A stretch of DNA of 64,000 nucleotides from the NCBI RefSeq assembly GCF_943734655.1, contig NC_071353.1, positions 148,906,043 to 148,970,042 of the forward strand. The letters run 5' to 3'. The notes beneath the pieces are model-generated. The model was not told where the DNA came from. It ran no database searches and was given only the letters and a program-made list of their open reading frames with translations. This document shows, piece after piece, positions 22,404-34,488 of this stretch. The DNA comes from Sabethes cyaneus (Eukaryota; Arthropoda; Insecta; Diptera; Culicidae). The translations under genes were made by a program, and so were the position numbers. The first letter of the stretch is position 1. The number at the start of each line of letters is the position of its first letter.

Positions 22404-23499
22404 AAAATGAACCTCGAGCTTAGACAAATTTTCTGACAACGGAGTTAATGGACGAGAATGTAGGCACTTTTAACTTGTTTATCTTTGAAGACCAGACCGC
22501 GGTCTCCCAGAGGCCACCGAAATGCGACCCTCTAGGTGAAACAAACCTCCACCGGATCTCTTTCGCAGTACGTTAAATCGCAGATTTGATTTTTGGTCTA
22601 CTTCTTGTAGCTTCAGTAAATGATAAATGTTGCTAGAAACGTCGGAAGTGGCACGTTGTCCGAGAGCGATGAAATGCGAGTAGAACACTAGTGTTCGTGC
22701 GAAAAGGATTTTGCTAAACTTATTTTCCCACAATTCAGGAGAACTTCTGATGCAGAATGGTGTCAGCAGGAATTACGGACTTCCATGGTTCAGTGGTAAC
22801 CGATGGGACAGCAGCCAGACAGTTGGTAGACAAAATGGTTACATGTCTTTTATCGTTAGAAATGGTGATATGGCTAAGATCGCTGTCAACGCTGTCCGGA
22901 ACATTATATGGGTTCAAAAGGGTGTAAGATCACCGCGATTAGGCTTAATTAATCGTCTTTTGTGATAGTTAGAGAGCATAACTTTACAACATGCTCAACA
23001 GCAGTGTGATCAAAAAACTTCTCAGCGGACTAAATAAATTTTTAATGACAGTAGCTAGCATATAGAGACGGAAATAATAGGTTTCCCATGGGTGCTCCTT
23101 TGATTTGGTCATAGAAGTTGCATGTAAGAGAATTTTCAAGTACTTACCAATTCAGTTATTCCAATCGTCCTTTTAGCGTTGCTTGAGAATAAATTTTTCC
23201 GATTGTCCTTATTTTTATTGGAATGTTCTGTGCTCTTCACTAATCAACTCTCTAGTCAACCTTGTGTGAACTCATCACTGCGACTAGTATTGTTGATCTA
23301 CTGTGGTACGCTCGAACCTTTTCTTTGGCATAGCTTAAAGTTCCTTCCTTCGTAAGACAGTTTGGTAATGTTTTCCGATAGTGCTTCTAAGTACTGCCGT
23401 CATCCTTTATAATATTATCAACACGTTTCCTCATGTCCGCAAGAGTCTGTCATCTTCAAACACCAATCTAAATTTTAGATTCTAAAAAAGAGAAAGCTG

Positions 23500-26400
23500 G
23501 GTCAATGTGAATCATCACTGTGTCAGTCCAGTTGTTTTGTTTTTTTTTGTTTGAATGATTTTTATTCCCATTTTTCTGTATTTCTGCTGTATCATTTTAC
23601 TCGTCAATATGTACGTACGTAAATGGTAAGTTTCGGTTCACTCTTGCTTGCTTACTTAACCCAACAATATGGGACAACACCACAATGCGGCGAATGTCGT
23701 CAGTTTTCTTTTGTTTTTCTTTCGTTCTTCTTCTTCCGGTTTTGTTTTGCTAAAACTAACTCTGTTTGTTTGTGTTGTGAGTGTGTGGGTGTGGATTTTT
23801 TTTACGAAAGTTGTGTTTTGCACCACCGTCCGTCGTTTGGTTTTTCGTTTTTAATAACTTCTCTTTTTCAGTGTCATTCTTGTTCCTTTCTTTTTTTGGT
23901 TTGGTTTGGTTTTTCTCTAAACATTGCTCATCCATTGCTTTGTGTTGTGTTGTAATATGTATGTACGTGTCAGTATGTGAGTGTGAGTGTGTGTGTTTCA
24001 ACTTTTTTTTCGGGATGCAAAACAAGGGTGAAACATACTTTGTTTAGAATTGTTCTTTTAGGAATCTGCTTTGGTTTTTTGCTTGCGATTGTGTCCCGTC
24101 CCGTCCTGTGTGCCTTCCGTTCTGATGGGATTGCTTCGGGAAGGAGCAACACAACACAACACTGTTTTTGATTGGAGGGAGGCTTGGAGCTGTAAGGTTA
24201 GAGTTGTCTTAGTTATTGTTAGTTAGGTTAGCTAGTTAGGAATTCTGCTGCTGGATGAAATTGGTTTCTTCTTACTTCGAACTTGGCTGCAACAACAACA
24301 TGCTCTTAATTAATTAGATCGGATTATTCGATAAAATTTACCGCTTTTTAGTAGAGTTTATGAATGTGTGTGTGTGTTTGTTTGTTGTAATCGTAATATT
24401 ATAATTTTTTTTGTTCAAATTGACTTTTATGCATAAGTGAAAGTGTAGTTGCAAGATAGATATTTCAAACTCAATTTTATGGTTAAAATTAGTTTTTCTT
24501 TGTGTGTGGAAAACATCACCTTAATATGAGCGTTTTTTTTTTGTTGGTCGCTAAACTTCCTACTGGTTCAAACTATTAAAATTGCGCAACTTTTTTACCG
24601 TTTTTTTTCTTCTTCTGTATCTATCAAACTTTTAGAACAAATCTAGGTTGCTTTGATCACAAATGTTTGCCAATTTGAGTCCAATAAAGTTCTTGATAAA
24701 AGACTGCCATTTAATTACTGAACAGTCAGTCAGAGACAGTGTTGCCTACCGTTTTTTTTTTTTTGAATGCATTTTTTCCTACACAACACTTTGAATACGT
24801 TTAGATGATATTGGTTTTTTTTTGTTTTGATTTCGAAAAGTGATAAAGAGAAAAACTACTAGAAAAGTCGAAACTTATGCGTAAGGGCTCTTACTAGAAA
24901 AACGTTAATTTTTTTACCTTCTCCCACGGCTTTTCTTCCTCCTTATTTTCTTTTTTGTTTTCGTCGGAATATACAATTGATATATACTTTTTTTTGTTTT
25001 GCACTAGTCTACTTCAAATTGGTATTTGGATTTTTTTTTTCATTAATGTAATTACGCACAGATAAGTGTCACGGTCACACGAACGAGAGCATTACCTGGA
25101 AGTCTTCTTTTATGTAAAGTTTGTTGTCTACTACCCTAACAAAACAAAGAAACACACTTTTTCTTTCGGTTTCACGCCGTGAAAACCGGCCGTGAAAATG
25201 CTGGCGAAAAAATCCTGCCTGCTTCGATCGATTGCGTGCGTGTCGGTTGTCAACCGACGTGACAGCCACTGACAGTGACAGTGCAGTGCGATCAACTGTG
25301 GGGGCACCCGTTTTCGTTCTACCAACATTCTCACAACTTTCCGGTAAAAATTTATAACTCTCTTCTCATCTTCTCCGTTTCGTCTATAATGCAAAATTGA
25401 ATCACCATTTTAAGTAAGCCACTTCGAATTTTTCTTTTCCTAATTTCCACCAGTCGGAAACCGACCGTCACCACTGGTAACGCTTCGAACGGCCCTCTGC
25501 AGGCCGCCAGTGGGGCCACCTGTCCGTCCGTCGGAAGTGTTGCCAGAGCTCTATTTCGTTGTTTTTTGTTTTCGAGGTTCCGTCGTCTCTCACTGTGTCA
25601 CACACACACACAGACCCGAATGTTAGAAACCAGAAAAGAAAAATCAAAAGCACCTTCTAGTTTTTCGTTTCAGTTAGTTTAGTTAGGTTTTTTTTTCTTA
25701 GGTTTTGTCATTTAATCGCGTTGTTTTTTTGTTTTTTCTTTAACTATTCTCTGGCTATTGATAATTGCGTTGATAGGGTAAATTGTAGATGAATTTTAAT
25801 CGTAAGTAAACAACTTTTTATGTTTTGCTTGTTTGTTAGAGTTAATATTTTTTTCGAATTACGACCTGTGCGAACGAAGAAGCTGTCTGTCCGCGCTGCG
25901 TGGGAAGAAAGGAAAAAAAAACACGAGAAAGTCAATTTGGAACAAGTGACTTTCTCCATTTTGGTCACGTCACGGGACAGCCAACTTCCGGGTGCATTTT
26001 AAGTGACTTGCAGCGTATGGGTAGAGTGTGTTTTATGTGTGGTGGATAATATTATAACTTTTTTTTAATAATAACTTCAACGATCAGCTTGCTTCTTATT
26101 TCAAAAATATGCATTCGACTTTGAACTGCTACAGTATTTTAAGAAACTGGACTAATGAACGTTTTTTTATTTATTTTATAAGTGGATGTCTGAGTGAGTG
26201 TGTGTGTGGTTGCTTATTTTACTTGTTTTTTTTCACCTTAATGTCAATGTTTATTTCGATACGAATGTCAATATTTGAAGTAAAGATTAATATCACAGTA
26301 AATATTTCAATTTATTATCGACATTTACACATACACAAACACATGGTTCCAATCGCGTCAATCAAACTCTCACACACACGCCATTTTCATTCGTTCTGAT

Positions 26401-27980
26401 GGTGTGTTTGTTGCCTGTCAGTGGTAGACGAAAAAAGGACATTTTTCCTTAGTCTTTTTTTAAAATTCAACTAATTCTACTAAAACTCCGCACAACTAAC
26501 TGTTTTATCTTCACTACACTGTCTGTCTACTAAAAAGTATACTCTTTTTTTTGCTACCTCCTTCGGTTTGGTGTTGTATCGGTTACTGTTTCTGTCTTTC
26601 TGCTAAATACTATGAAATCCTAAACAAAATGTCTGACCTAAAATGGAATCTGCACAAACGCCTTCGGCGTTTGTTTAAATACAAAACAAAACGAAAGCCG
26701 TAAAGTTTTCTACTGTGCTAACACTAACACTCGTCCTACTGCAACTGCTTTGAAATCCGCAAACATAACCAAAAACCTGTTGTAAACACTATTTCCTACT
26801 TCTACTGATACCGAAACTTTCCTGGCTGGCAGCGCTGCTGCTGCTGCTGCTACTGCAGCTGCAGCTGCTACCATGGCAACGATCATCAACCTGTCACTCA
26901 CTCAACTTTCACACACACATCCGTCGTCGTCGTCGTATCACCGAAAACGAAAAACAAAAAAACAACACCAAAACGGTGAATCAAATTGATTGCTTCACCA
27001 TCTTGTTCTTCTACTAATTACTACTACTACTACTACTACCACCTACTAAGTAAAGTACTACTACTGGTAAGGTACGATATAATTTGCTGTTGTGGTTGTT
27101 GTTGTTGTTGTCTATGTGTTTCAGTCGAGTTGTTTCGTTTTTTTTTTTTTGCTTCTTTCATTTAATCTACCGGTCCCGGGTCCCGGGTGGGGGGATAACC
27201 GGACCGGCCATTTCGCATTTTTAAATTTGAATAATTACTGAAATATTATCTTTACTTGAAATATGTTACACACACACCACTTGCTTTGCTCGGCTCGGCT
27301 CGGCTCGGCTCTTAACTGCCTTAAGTGTATGAACAATGATCGTGTGAAAAAATGTGTGTGATGCGATGCCTTGGACTAAACTTGGTTTCTCGTTTTTTTC
27401 TCGATTAGGCGAAATTGTATAGGTTATGTTCGTATGTGAATTATGTATATGTTTGTAATAGTTGATAACGCTGCTGTTTTTTTGTTTCTTGTGATTGAAT
27501 AGAACGAACTTTTTTGAGTAAATTATTTTTCTTTTCTTTTCTCAAGCCTGCAGGATTAGGATTTGGATTGCACCATACAACAAGTAGGCTGTGTTGCTGC
27601 CGCTTGTGGATGTCACCTTCGGTGACGTTTTGAGCACGTTTTTCACTATCAGTAGGGTTACAGTTTTGCGTTCTGCAGATTTTGGGATAAGCAAAAACCT
27701 CAAAGTCTTAATAAAGTGTTTAATTTCACGACGTCAAAGATTTTGTAAATTGAAAAAACGGACATTGATACAATTTCGTAGATAATTTTGGGGCTTTTTA
27801 ACGCGCCATAAAAAAATCAAAAGAAATTTAAAAACATGAAAAGAAGTGGACCAAGGAGGCCACCCAGCGGTACGCCAGATTTTCTTTTATAGATTCGATT
27901 CATCCGTTTCTAGCTTAACCTTCATACAACCCAGCTGCCATCGGCCAGGAAGTAGGAATCCTTCTTGAGATGGAAGATAC
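23500..27980. other. Microsatellite-rich, TE-poor region (UTR, promoter or intron-like)
   Basis: About 4.4 kb unlike its neighbours: no inverted-repeat elements or RT relics, but many T and A runs and simple repeats. These include GTGTGAGTGTG at 23975-23996, TGTGTGTGT near 24368, CACACACACA at 25603, CTG repeats at 26834-26860, CTACTACTACTA at 27020, GTTGTTGTTG near 27095 and CGGCT repeats at 27287-27312. This composition is typical of a host gene's promoter, long UTR or first intron. No protein-coding exon can be supported; the Ala-run frame at 26710-26901 is a CTG-repeat artefact. Confidence 0.45.
25096..25360 (-). promoter_or_regulatory. Possible minus-strand promoter and 5' UTR exon
   Basis: On the minus strand a TATA-like GTTATAAATTTTT (about 25360-25346) is followed after about 30 bp by GC-richer, non-repetitive sequence. 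This contains CACTGTCACTGTCAGTGGCT and ends in a good splice donor, ACTTCCAG then GTAATG, with the exon end at 25096. Read together this looks like a TATA box, transcript start near 25320 and a first non-coding exon of about 220 bases. No later exon was identified at lower coordinates, so the gene is unknown. Confidence 0.3.
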
Positions 27981-27989
27981 AACGCTTGG

Positions 27990-28720
27990 ATTTTTCGTCA
28001 TCCAGGAATTCAGAGACCCAGAAATCTGTAAATTCGGAAATCTAGCAATGAAATAATCCAAAAATATAAGATAAGAAAATCAGAAACTCAGAAATTTAGG
28101 AATTCAGAGACCGCGGATCTAGAATTCTAGGGTTCCAAAAATCTAGAAATCCAAAAGTCCACGGATTAGAATTCTAGAAATTCAGGAATCCAGTCATGTA
28201 GAAATTCAAAAATTCAGAAATCTAGAGATCTAGAAGCCTTGCCATGGAGTAATATAGAAATTAAGAGATCCGGAATTCCAAGAATCCTGAGAACTAGAAA
28301 CCCAGAAATCAAGAATTCCGATAATAAAGAAATCCAGGAATTTTGGGATTCAGAAATCCAGGAATCCAGAAATCTAGAAATCCAGAAATTTGAAAAACCA
28401 GTCATGCAGCAATGTAGAAATTCAGAGAAATAAAATTCTGAAAACCAGAAAGCAAGCAATCAAGAGATCCAGTCAGAAAGAAAACCAAATATTTTGGAAT
28501 GTGGTAATCCAGAAAATCCGAAATACTGCCATGCAAACATTTAGAAATTCAGGAATCCAGAGAACCAGGGATCTAGAATTTCGGAAGTCCCAAAATTCAT
28601 AAAACCACGGAATCTAGTCATACAGAAATACAGAAATCTAGAGTTCTAGAAATCCAACCGTGAAGTAATCCAAAAATTAAGGAATTTGGAACTCTCTGTT
28701 TCATGGAAATCAACATGCAT
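27990..28720. repeat. Degenerate 8-bp tandem repeat (ATCCAGAA)
   Basis: Over about 730 bp the sequence is built of diverged copies of an octamer, consensus ATCCAGAA with variants ATCTAGAA, ATTCAGGA and ATCCAGTC. Because 8 is not a multiple of 3, all frames show an 8-residue period. The minus-strand frame 28214-28459 (WISRFLDS, SWISESQN) and the plus-strand frames 28239-28433 and 28390-28602 are therefore artefacts. A satellite-like expansion, old enough to have diverged. Confidence 0.8.
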
Positions 28721-28794
28721 TCTAACACGGTAAATCTCCAGAAACCGCATTGCACTGCGTAGTAACGTTAAGCGAGAAATCGTTCAAATATCAA

Positions 28795-29490
28795 GAGACG
28801 GTCTTTTGTGCTTTCCTTGATATTAAGGGCGCTTTCGATAACACGCCCTTCGCTTTAATTATTGCGGCTGCAGTATAATCATGTGTGGCTGACCACACTA
28901 TTAATGAGCTAGATTCAAGGAATGCTTTTGAACAGGAAGAGCAAGAGACGTCGCTCACGATTTTGGCGATGAATGGAAGTCAAGAAGTAGTTCTCTGCTT
29001 CTTGCTTTGGTCACTGCTGGCCGACGCATTGCTTCACAAATTATCGCAGCTTGGTTATAGGACTATTGCTTACGCCACTAAAGAAAAGTTTGACGCAGTG
29101 CAGCTAGGAGCGATAACCACCACGATGCTATGATGTTTACAAGAGTGGCTTAATGTAAACCCCTCAAAAATATTCACAATTAAACAATGAACTACGCACA
29201 ATCAGGGGACTTCTAACTGGACACAATCCTGCTCTTTATAATTTGAAGAATATTGGATGCTACCGACAGCTGCCGCTTTTGTAAATCTGAACTTCCGACG
29301 GATCTCATTTTGAACCAATTGTTTATGTTACTGGCCGAAAGGAGAATACCATCCACTTTCGTTCGAGAAATCGATCCTTCGGAATACAGGGTGCAAATTT
29401 TCTGGGAAAATCGCTGCACGAAAGAAGTAGAACTTGCAGATTTGGAGCAGCTGCGTCGTTCTCAGGAATCACGAAAGTATTTTGATTAAA
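28795..29490 (+). pseudogene. Decayed LOA/R1-like non-LTR element (RT plus zinc knuckle end)
   Basis: Motifs appear in order in shifting frames. CAFLDIKGAFDNTPFALII (RT motif A) is at about 28810-28866. LLWSLLADALLHKLSQLGYR with TIAYAT, a mutated IAYADD, is at about 28993-29078. EWLNVNPSK is near 29147. RTIRGLLTGHNPALYNLKNIG is near 29197, and DSCRFCKSE, a CCHC-like knuckle, at about 29262-29290. The final frame is open at 29253-29489. A large deletion has removed the thumb and RNase H. The catalytic YADD is destroyed, so this is a dead fragment. Confidence 0.65.
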
Positions 29491-30001
29491 GCAGAGGAGA
29501 GTTTGGTGCGAAAAATGTTAGACTGAATACTGGGTAGTTTGTGGCAGTGGGACTCCAACGCACAATTTCTCGGTTGGAACCCGTGTGCTTTACGTATTCA
29601 AACTATACCACGTCCATGTATTAATTAGTCTCAGATCTAGTTTTATCCCTACCAGTCCAAGCATTCCATCTTTCGCACACATACGCTCCCCCGGTGACGG
29701 TTATTATTTGTAATATGACTGCCCTTTGCTTCTACCACCGAGAAGACGATTATCGACTGCATTGTTGTAGGAGCTAACAGTCTGGTGCCTACCGTCGGGA
29801 CACACTGGTGTTAAACCACACCGGGTGTGTTTTTCGTGTTACTGTTACTGACTTTTTCGCGATTTTGATTAAAGCAAAGAAATTGTGGGTTGGAGTCCCA
29901 CTGCCACAAACTACCCAATATTTTTAGCCGCAGATCGAAATTTTCCCAGTATTCAGTCTAACCATTTTTGCACCAAACGCTCCTCTGCTTTAATCAAAAT
30001 A
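29479..30001. repeat. Inverted-repeat element about 520 bp
   Basis: The left arm TTGATTAAAGCAGAGGAG and the sequence through GGTAGTTTGTGGCAGTGGGA (29479-29572) pair with the right arm about 29882-30001, ending TCCTCTGCTTTAATCAA. A further inverted pair, GTTACTGTTACTGACTTTTT (29838) with AAAAAGTCAGTAACAGTA (30021), overlaps the right side. So two fold-backs are nested, or one extends past 30001. No coding capacity. Confidence 0.6.
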
Positions 30002-30223
30002 GAGTTTACCTTTGACCGCGAAAAAGTCAGTAACAGTAAAAACGAAAAATCATGAAAGTAGTACCTTGACGGACGATCGTTAAGGTAACCGGAAGCTGTA
30101 CTTTCACCAAAACCTGAACAGCGCCTCAGGCAATTTTGTCGGCGCAAAAAACACGATAAGGGCGCTTACCCTAACACGGAACGACCACCGGATGAATGAT
30201 AGAATGGAGTTATCTGCTCTATT

Positions 30224-30253
30224 TTGTATATCTTGTATATACAAGATATACAA
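30224..30253. repeat. Perfect 30-bp AT-rich palindrome
   Basis: TTGTATATCTTGTAT is followed immediately by its exact complement, with no loop. Possibly a simple-sequence accident; no function can be assigned. Confidence 0.8.
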
Positions 30254-30829
30254 GAAAGATGACAAGCTGAGAGGTGAGAAATATTGACCGATTACTCTCC
30301 TGAACAGGGTTTTACCGATCCTTTTTTTCTATCGCAGTTACACCACCGCACATTCAAATACATTCCGTCCGTTTAGTGGTGGAATACGAATGCTATGCAT
30401 AATACAACCAGCGGTAGGCGCAGTCATACCTCCGATTGTACAGCAGAACGAATGCATTCTGATCATGTTTTTTTACATTTTTGTTTCGGTGAAGTTTCCT
30501 ATACCGTTTGTAGACGGCAAGCTTCGCAAGCGGCAGATTTACTGGATTCAAAAAACGTACGTATTCGCGCAGTCACAGTCAACTTGCGATCCCGTTTCAA
30601 GTCCTACTCCTGAATGTCACCTACAAACAGTTTTCTCAAGCCACCTTCCATGGGCTGTTACTACTAGTCGATAGGTTTACGAAATGCTATCAAACCGACT
30701 GTGTGAAAAGTCGGTCTACAACCGTCAAGCAAACCTTCCAGCAGTGCCACGAAGTCCTAAATCCCACGCATCACCAACCAATCGACTTTAAAAGGCCGCA
30801 CATGATAGTGTAAACCGACAAAAGGTTTA

Positions 30830-31150
30830 GAAGATTATGGACGAACAATGGTTTTCCGGGGAAACTAATCGGACTAATTTTGGGCGCAATGGATGGGATT
30901 CAATTCTGTGTGAAACATAGGGGAGACTGTCGGATTCATTCGAATCACGCAGGAGACGGCGATAAGAAAATAGTCTTTCCTGCATGTTTTTCAATATTGC
31001 GCTAGAAGATGTTACAAGGATGTACGGCGATCCGGATGCACGGCACAATTTTAAAAACATTCAGTTAAAATATTTGTTTTACCAATGACGATTTAGATCA
31101 GGAAGGATTGAAGATAAATACGTCTAAAACTAGAAACTTCTTCACTTTAC
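30830..31150 (+). pseudogene. RTE-like reverse transcriptase fragment
   Basis: Reads LWTNNGFPGKLIGLILGAMD at about 30837-30896, then DGIQFCVKH, and later, after frameshifts, IVFPACFSIL in place of the usual LSCLLFNIAL. It continues FTNDDLDQEGLKINTSKTR near 31080-31132, where FTNDD replaces FADD(I/V)D. This matches the order in the better preserved RTE/JAM1-like copy at 16829-17785. Heavily decayed. Confidence 0.55.
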
Positions 31151-31429
31151 GAATAAAGTAATAAAGGCACTACTGAAAAAGTTTACCGCCCATAGTAAGG
31201 CCAGAGGTTTGTTTAAAGAAATGTTTGATGTTGATTCGTTCGAAGTTTCTGGCTACATTAATGCTAACTAAGCAAGCTAAACCTACTAAGCATGCTTCCA
31301 ATGGTTATTACTAGCAGCAGGCTTGCCAAGTATCTCCAAATATAGTACAGATCTGACCAAAATCTATCATAATATGCATAAAGCTACCGACGAGCTCCCA
31401 ATTGGGGATGCGTACATTTGCCGTCTTCT

Positions 31430-31790
31430 TGCATCGGCTAATGTCTTATACGGGGTAAAATTTCTCATACCAAACTCCGAATTTTCAACTCAAACGTTAA
31501 ATTCGTATTGTTGAACGCCTGCGAAACGTGGTGCGTCTCAGCAGAGACAACGAAAAAGTTACAGGTATTGATTAATCGCTGCCTGCGTTATATCATTCGT
31601 GTCTATTAGCCTGACAACTGCCAATCCAACGAGGAACTCCATCGTCGATGTCATCGACGGCCGATAGCAATACAAGTTAGAAGCAATGAGAACGCAGATG
31701 GAAGTAAACTTGAGGAAAGGAACGAACGAGATCCTAGAATATTCAGAAACTCTTTAAAACGACCGTTACAACACTTCGGTGACTGCTTCA
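31430..31790 (+). pseudogene. Non-LTR retrotransposon C-terminal fragment
   Basis: Broken frames read NACETWCVSAETTKKLQ then LINRCLRYIIRV (31517-31605), SNEELHRRCHRRPIAIQV (about 31625-31678) and ERNERDPRIF. This is the typical connection region of CR1/RTE-type retrotransposon proteins, with stops and a deletion. The upstream frame 31323-31514 may belong to the same element (its end reads LIPNSEFSTQ). No active site is present. Confidence 0.5.
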
Positions 31791-32194
31791 GACCATGAAG
31801 TGACCGATTCAGTAAGCACACTTTATCGGAACGCAGCTGTACCCTATTCTGGGCACTGCAAACATACTTTCTCTCTAGGTTTACAATTTTAGGACGCTAT
31901 TGACATCTGATAGGCGAATGGTAATTCCATTAAAGCACAAATGGGAAATGCTTCCACCAAATATGTCGTAAAGGTTCTCAATAAACACTGCTTCAATAAA
32001 AAATTGACTCAGAAAAGAATATCTTGTATTTTCATTTTTTAAACACATTTTTAAAATGCAATCGCACTTATTGAACACCCTGTAGATAACGATGTTTACG
32101 ATGAATTCTCCGGCATTATGGAGGCTAATGTGCGACTATATTTAATGGTGGTTTGCGTGCATCGGGAAAAGATTTCAGTACGGGATTTTCTTCC

Positions 32195-32410
32195 CAGATG
32201 AAAACATATCGCGTATTCACCTTTTTAGGAGCCATAATGGCGAACAGCATAATCCGTGTTCGTAATATTTGAACAGCATTTCTGATTTTTTGACATTTTC
32301 TGCATGCATCGTACATTTCCTTTTCCCACGTTTTCACGACAAAACTAAAGGAAAGTGCAGGAAAACCCCGTTCCATGTATTACAGAGATGTCAAAAATGC
32401 TGTTCAATAT
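32195..32410. repeat. Decayed palindromic MITE, related to 15389-15607
   Basis: Shares GAGCCATAATGGCG and CGTAATATTTGAACAGCATT with the 15389-15607 palindrome. The right side has GATGTCAAAAATGCTGTTCA as the matching inverted arm. More mismatches than the other copy, so older or less conserved. Confidence 0.6.
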
Positions 32411-34488
32411 TATTTTATCGAATCGATTTGCGGTACACCACAGAAGATTCTGGAAATTTCGATATGCCGCATAATTGCTTAATTGTTGGAATCGGAAATT
32501 CAGGCACGCACATTTTCAGAACTCTGACTACTTAGCAGGGCCCTAAAAGGGCAAGGCTGACAATCAGATCTCTCATGTCTGGATCTGTATTCATAGAGTT
32601 ATAGTTTGTGTCAAACCTCAAAAACATGTCAAAGCAGAAGATCTAGCAAACCCACTGCAATTGCTATTTAGTTAATAGGTATAAAAAACGTTACAATTAT
32701 CTGTTAACTATTGAGGTAGTGGCGCGTACAACCAAAAGCAGTTTAGTGTAGTTTGAATAGTTTTCAAAAAGGTAGTTGAGTTTGAGTTTATTTGAAGTCG
32801 TCTCGAATCTAACGGGATTCCGCATTTCGGTAAGATATCTCATCTTTAAACACGGTTGCACAGCTGTTTTACTGCTTGTGTTGTGAAGATTAAAGACATT
32901 GTAAAGTTACTCAGTTTCATGGTCACGAATAACTGCTCATACAGCTGAAATGAACTCAGCATTGCCAACCTGAAAACAACAATTCGAGCGAATCACTTGC
33001 ATTCATGTTTCGTGTTGTTCTCTACATTCATTCATTTATGACAAGAATCAAATGTGAATTATTCATTCGTTTTGGACTGCCAACAACGGCAAACGAAATT
33101 ACAATTACCATGCTCCGAAGTTTTAATTAATTTTCTTCGGCCAGATTTGGTTGGTTGATTTTAAAAAGCAGGCAGTTTAAAAAACTAAATTTTCAGATCT
33201 AAAATATCAATCAAGAGCAAGAAAATTGACTTACATATTAATCGAGTAATCATTCAGCACTGCAATTCATGAGTGAATTCTATTGAAGGGTAGAAAAGTG
33301 AGAAAGACAAACACTGTCAGCAGTTTAGTAGTCATGCCCATGGGCGGATAGATAAAACAATACTACCAGAAGTAAAACTGTATGCGCTGAATGCGTTTTA
33401 TATTCACCTTCAAGCAGGGCTATCAATTTTTTCGAGTACTGATACAGCCACTGGCTTGTTAGATTTAATCCGGCGTCATATCTCAAGGCCATAGTTTTCA
33501 ATGGCGGTGTATCTTGGATTCACCTCTACTAGGGCAATATAGGTCATTTTTAAAGGGCCATTAACGGTCATTTGACAGCTTATGTTTTGCTCAATTGAGT
33601 TTTGCTTCTGACGACAGGAGACAAAACTTGCTGTAGTTGATTGGATGAATGGCCTCCACAAAAGGCACATACAGAAATTACTAAAACTTTCAGTAGATCG
33701 ATGGCGAAGAAGTTTTTTGGAATATTGGAACAAATTTACTCTGAGACGATATTTCTTCCGCATATTTAGCCTTGAGTCGACGTATTCTTGTCATACTGAT
33801 TTTTTCTCGAGTCCGAATGAAAGATGATCTTAAAATGGGAGCCCCGGCAGGGACACATTTTAGAGCAAATTCCAGCGAGTGGGTGCAGACCGATTTTTTC
33901 GTGGATTGATTCAGGCATTTTCTGGTCCACACAAAGTCCACAGAAGACGACAACTTTATAAGTAGCCCTGGAAACCAAGGAAACCAGGTGCTGTCACCAG
34001 TCAAAATGAAGACGATTCGACAATGTAGTGCTGACATTGCCAAATTAACTCATTAGCTTTCACTTAGTGGACCGTTCGTAGAATTTCTCCTAGAGCTAGG
34101 TCCATCCTTCTTGAATTCCGAGCCCTGAATTTTCCCGCGAGCTGATTACCACCAGCTTTTCTTTCTTCATTATCAGAAGTCTTTCAACTCGGTTTCATGG
34201 AATTGTGCTCGCTCACAGAGCAACTCAATTGTCTTATCGAATAGAATGAGTCCACGCAGATTATCAAGTCTAAAAGTGGAAATTGCCAAATACGATCGAG
34301 GCCACTAGCAGCTCAGGCTGATCAAAGTGTTGTTGAACAAGCCTCTGCACTAGCACACGAAGCATGCCCACAGATCTAGTAGGCGTTGTCCTTTGATCTT
34401 CCGTGGAAGTTACGTATTCTAGGAAAAATAAATCCTACGTTTCTAAGCGACTACCAAATTTTGAAAAATCATAATTGTTGACGTAGAA
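32411..34488. other. Non-coding stretch, no gene recognised
   Basis: About 2 kb without repeat structure that could be delimited. The minus-strand frames 33690-34043 (117 codons) and 33476-33763 (95 codons) are adjacent and might belong to one decayed protein, but no motif is recognisable. They remain unassigned. Confidence 0.3.

Noticed and set aside
24368..24380. GT repeats as Z-DNA regulatory site
   Set aside because: Short and common; nothing supports regulation.
26710..26901. Ala-rich frame beginning MSDRLMIVAMVAAAA
   Set aside because: CTG microsatellite; no conserved flanks.
28214..28459. Trp/Ile/Ser-rich repeat frame
   Set aside because: Product of the 8-bp satellite.
29530..29640. 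tRNA-derived SINE with a B-box-like GGTTCC segment
   Set aside because: Only a loose B-box match, no A box or cloverleaf; the sequence belongs to an inverted-repeat element.
33690..34043. THAP or P-element-like protein on the minus strand
   Set aside because: Some Cys and His residues, but spacing does not fit the zinc finger and no AVPTIF-like end was found.
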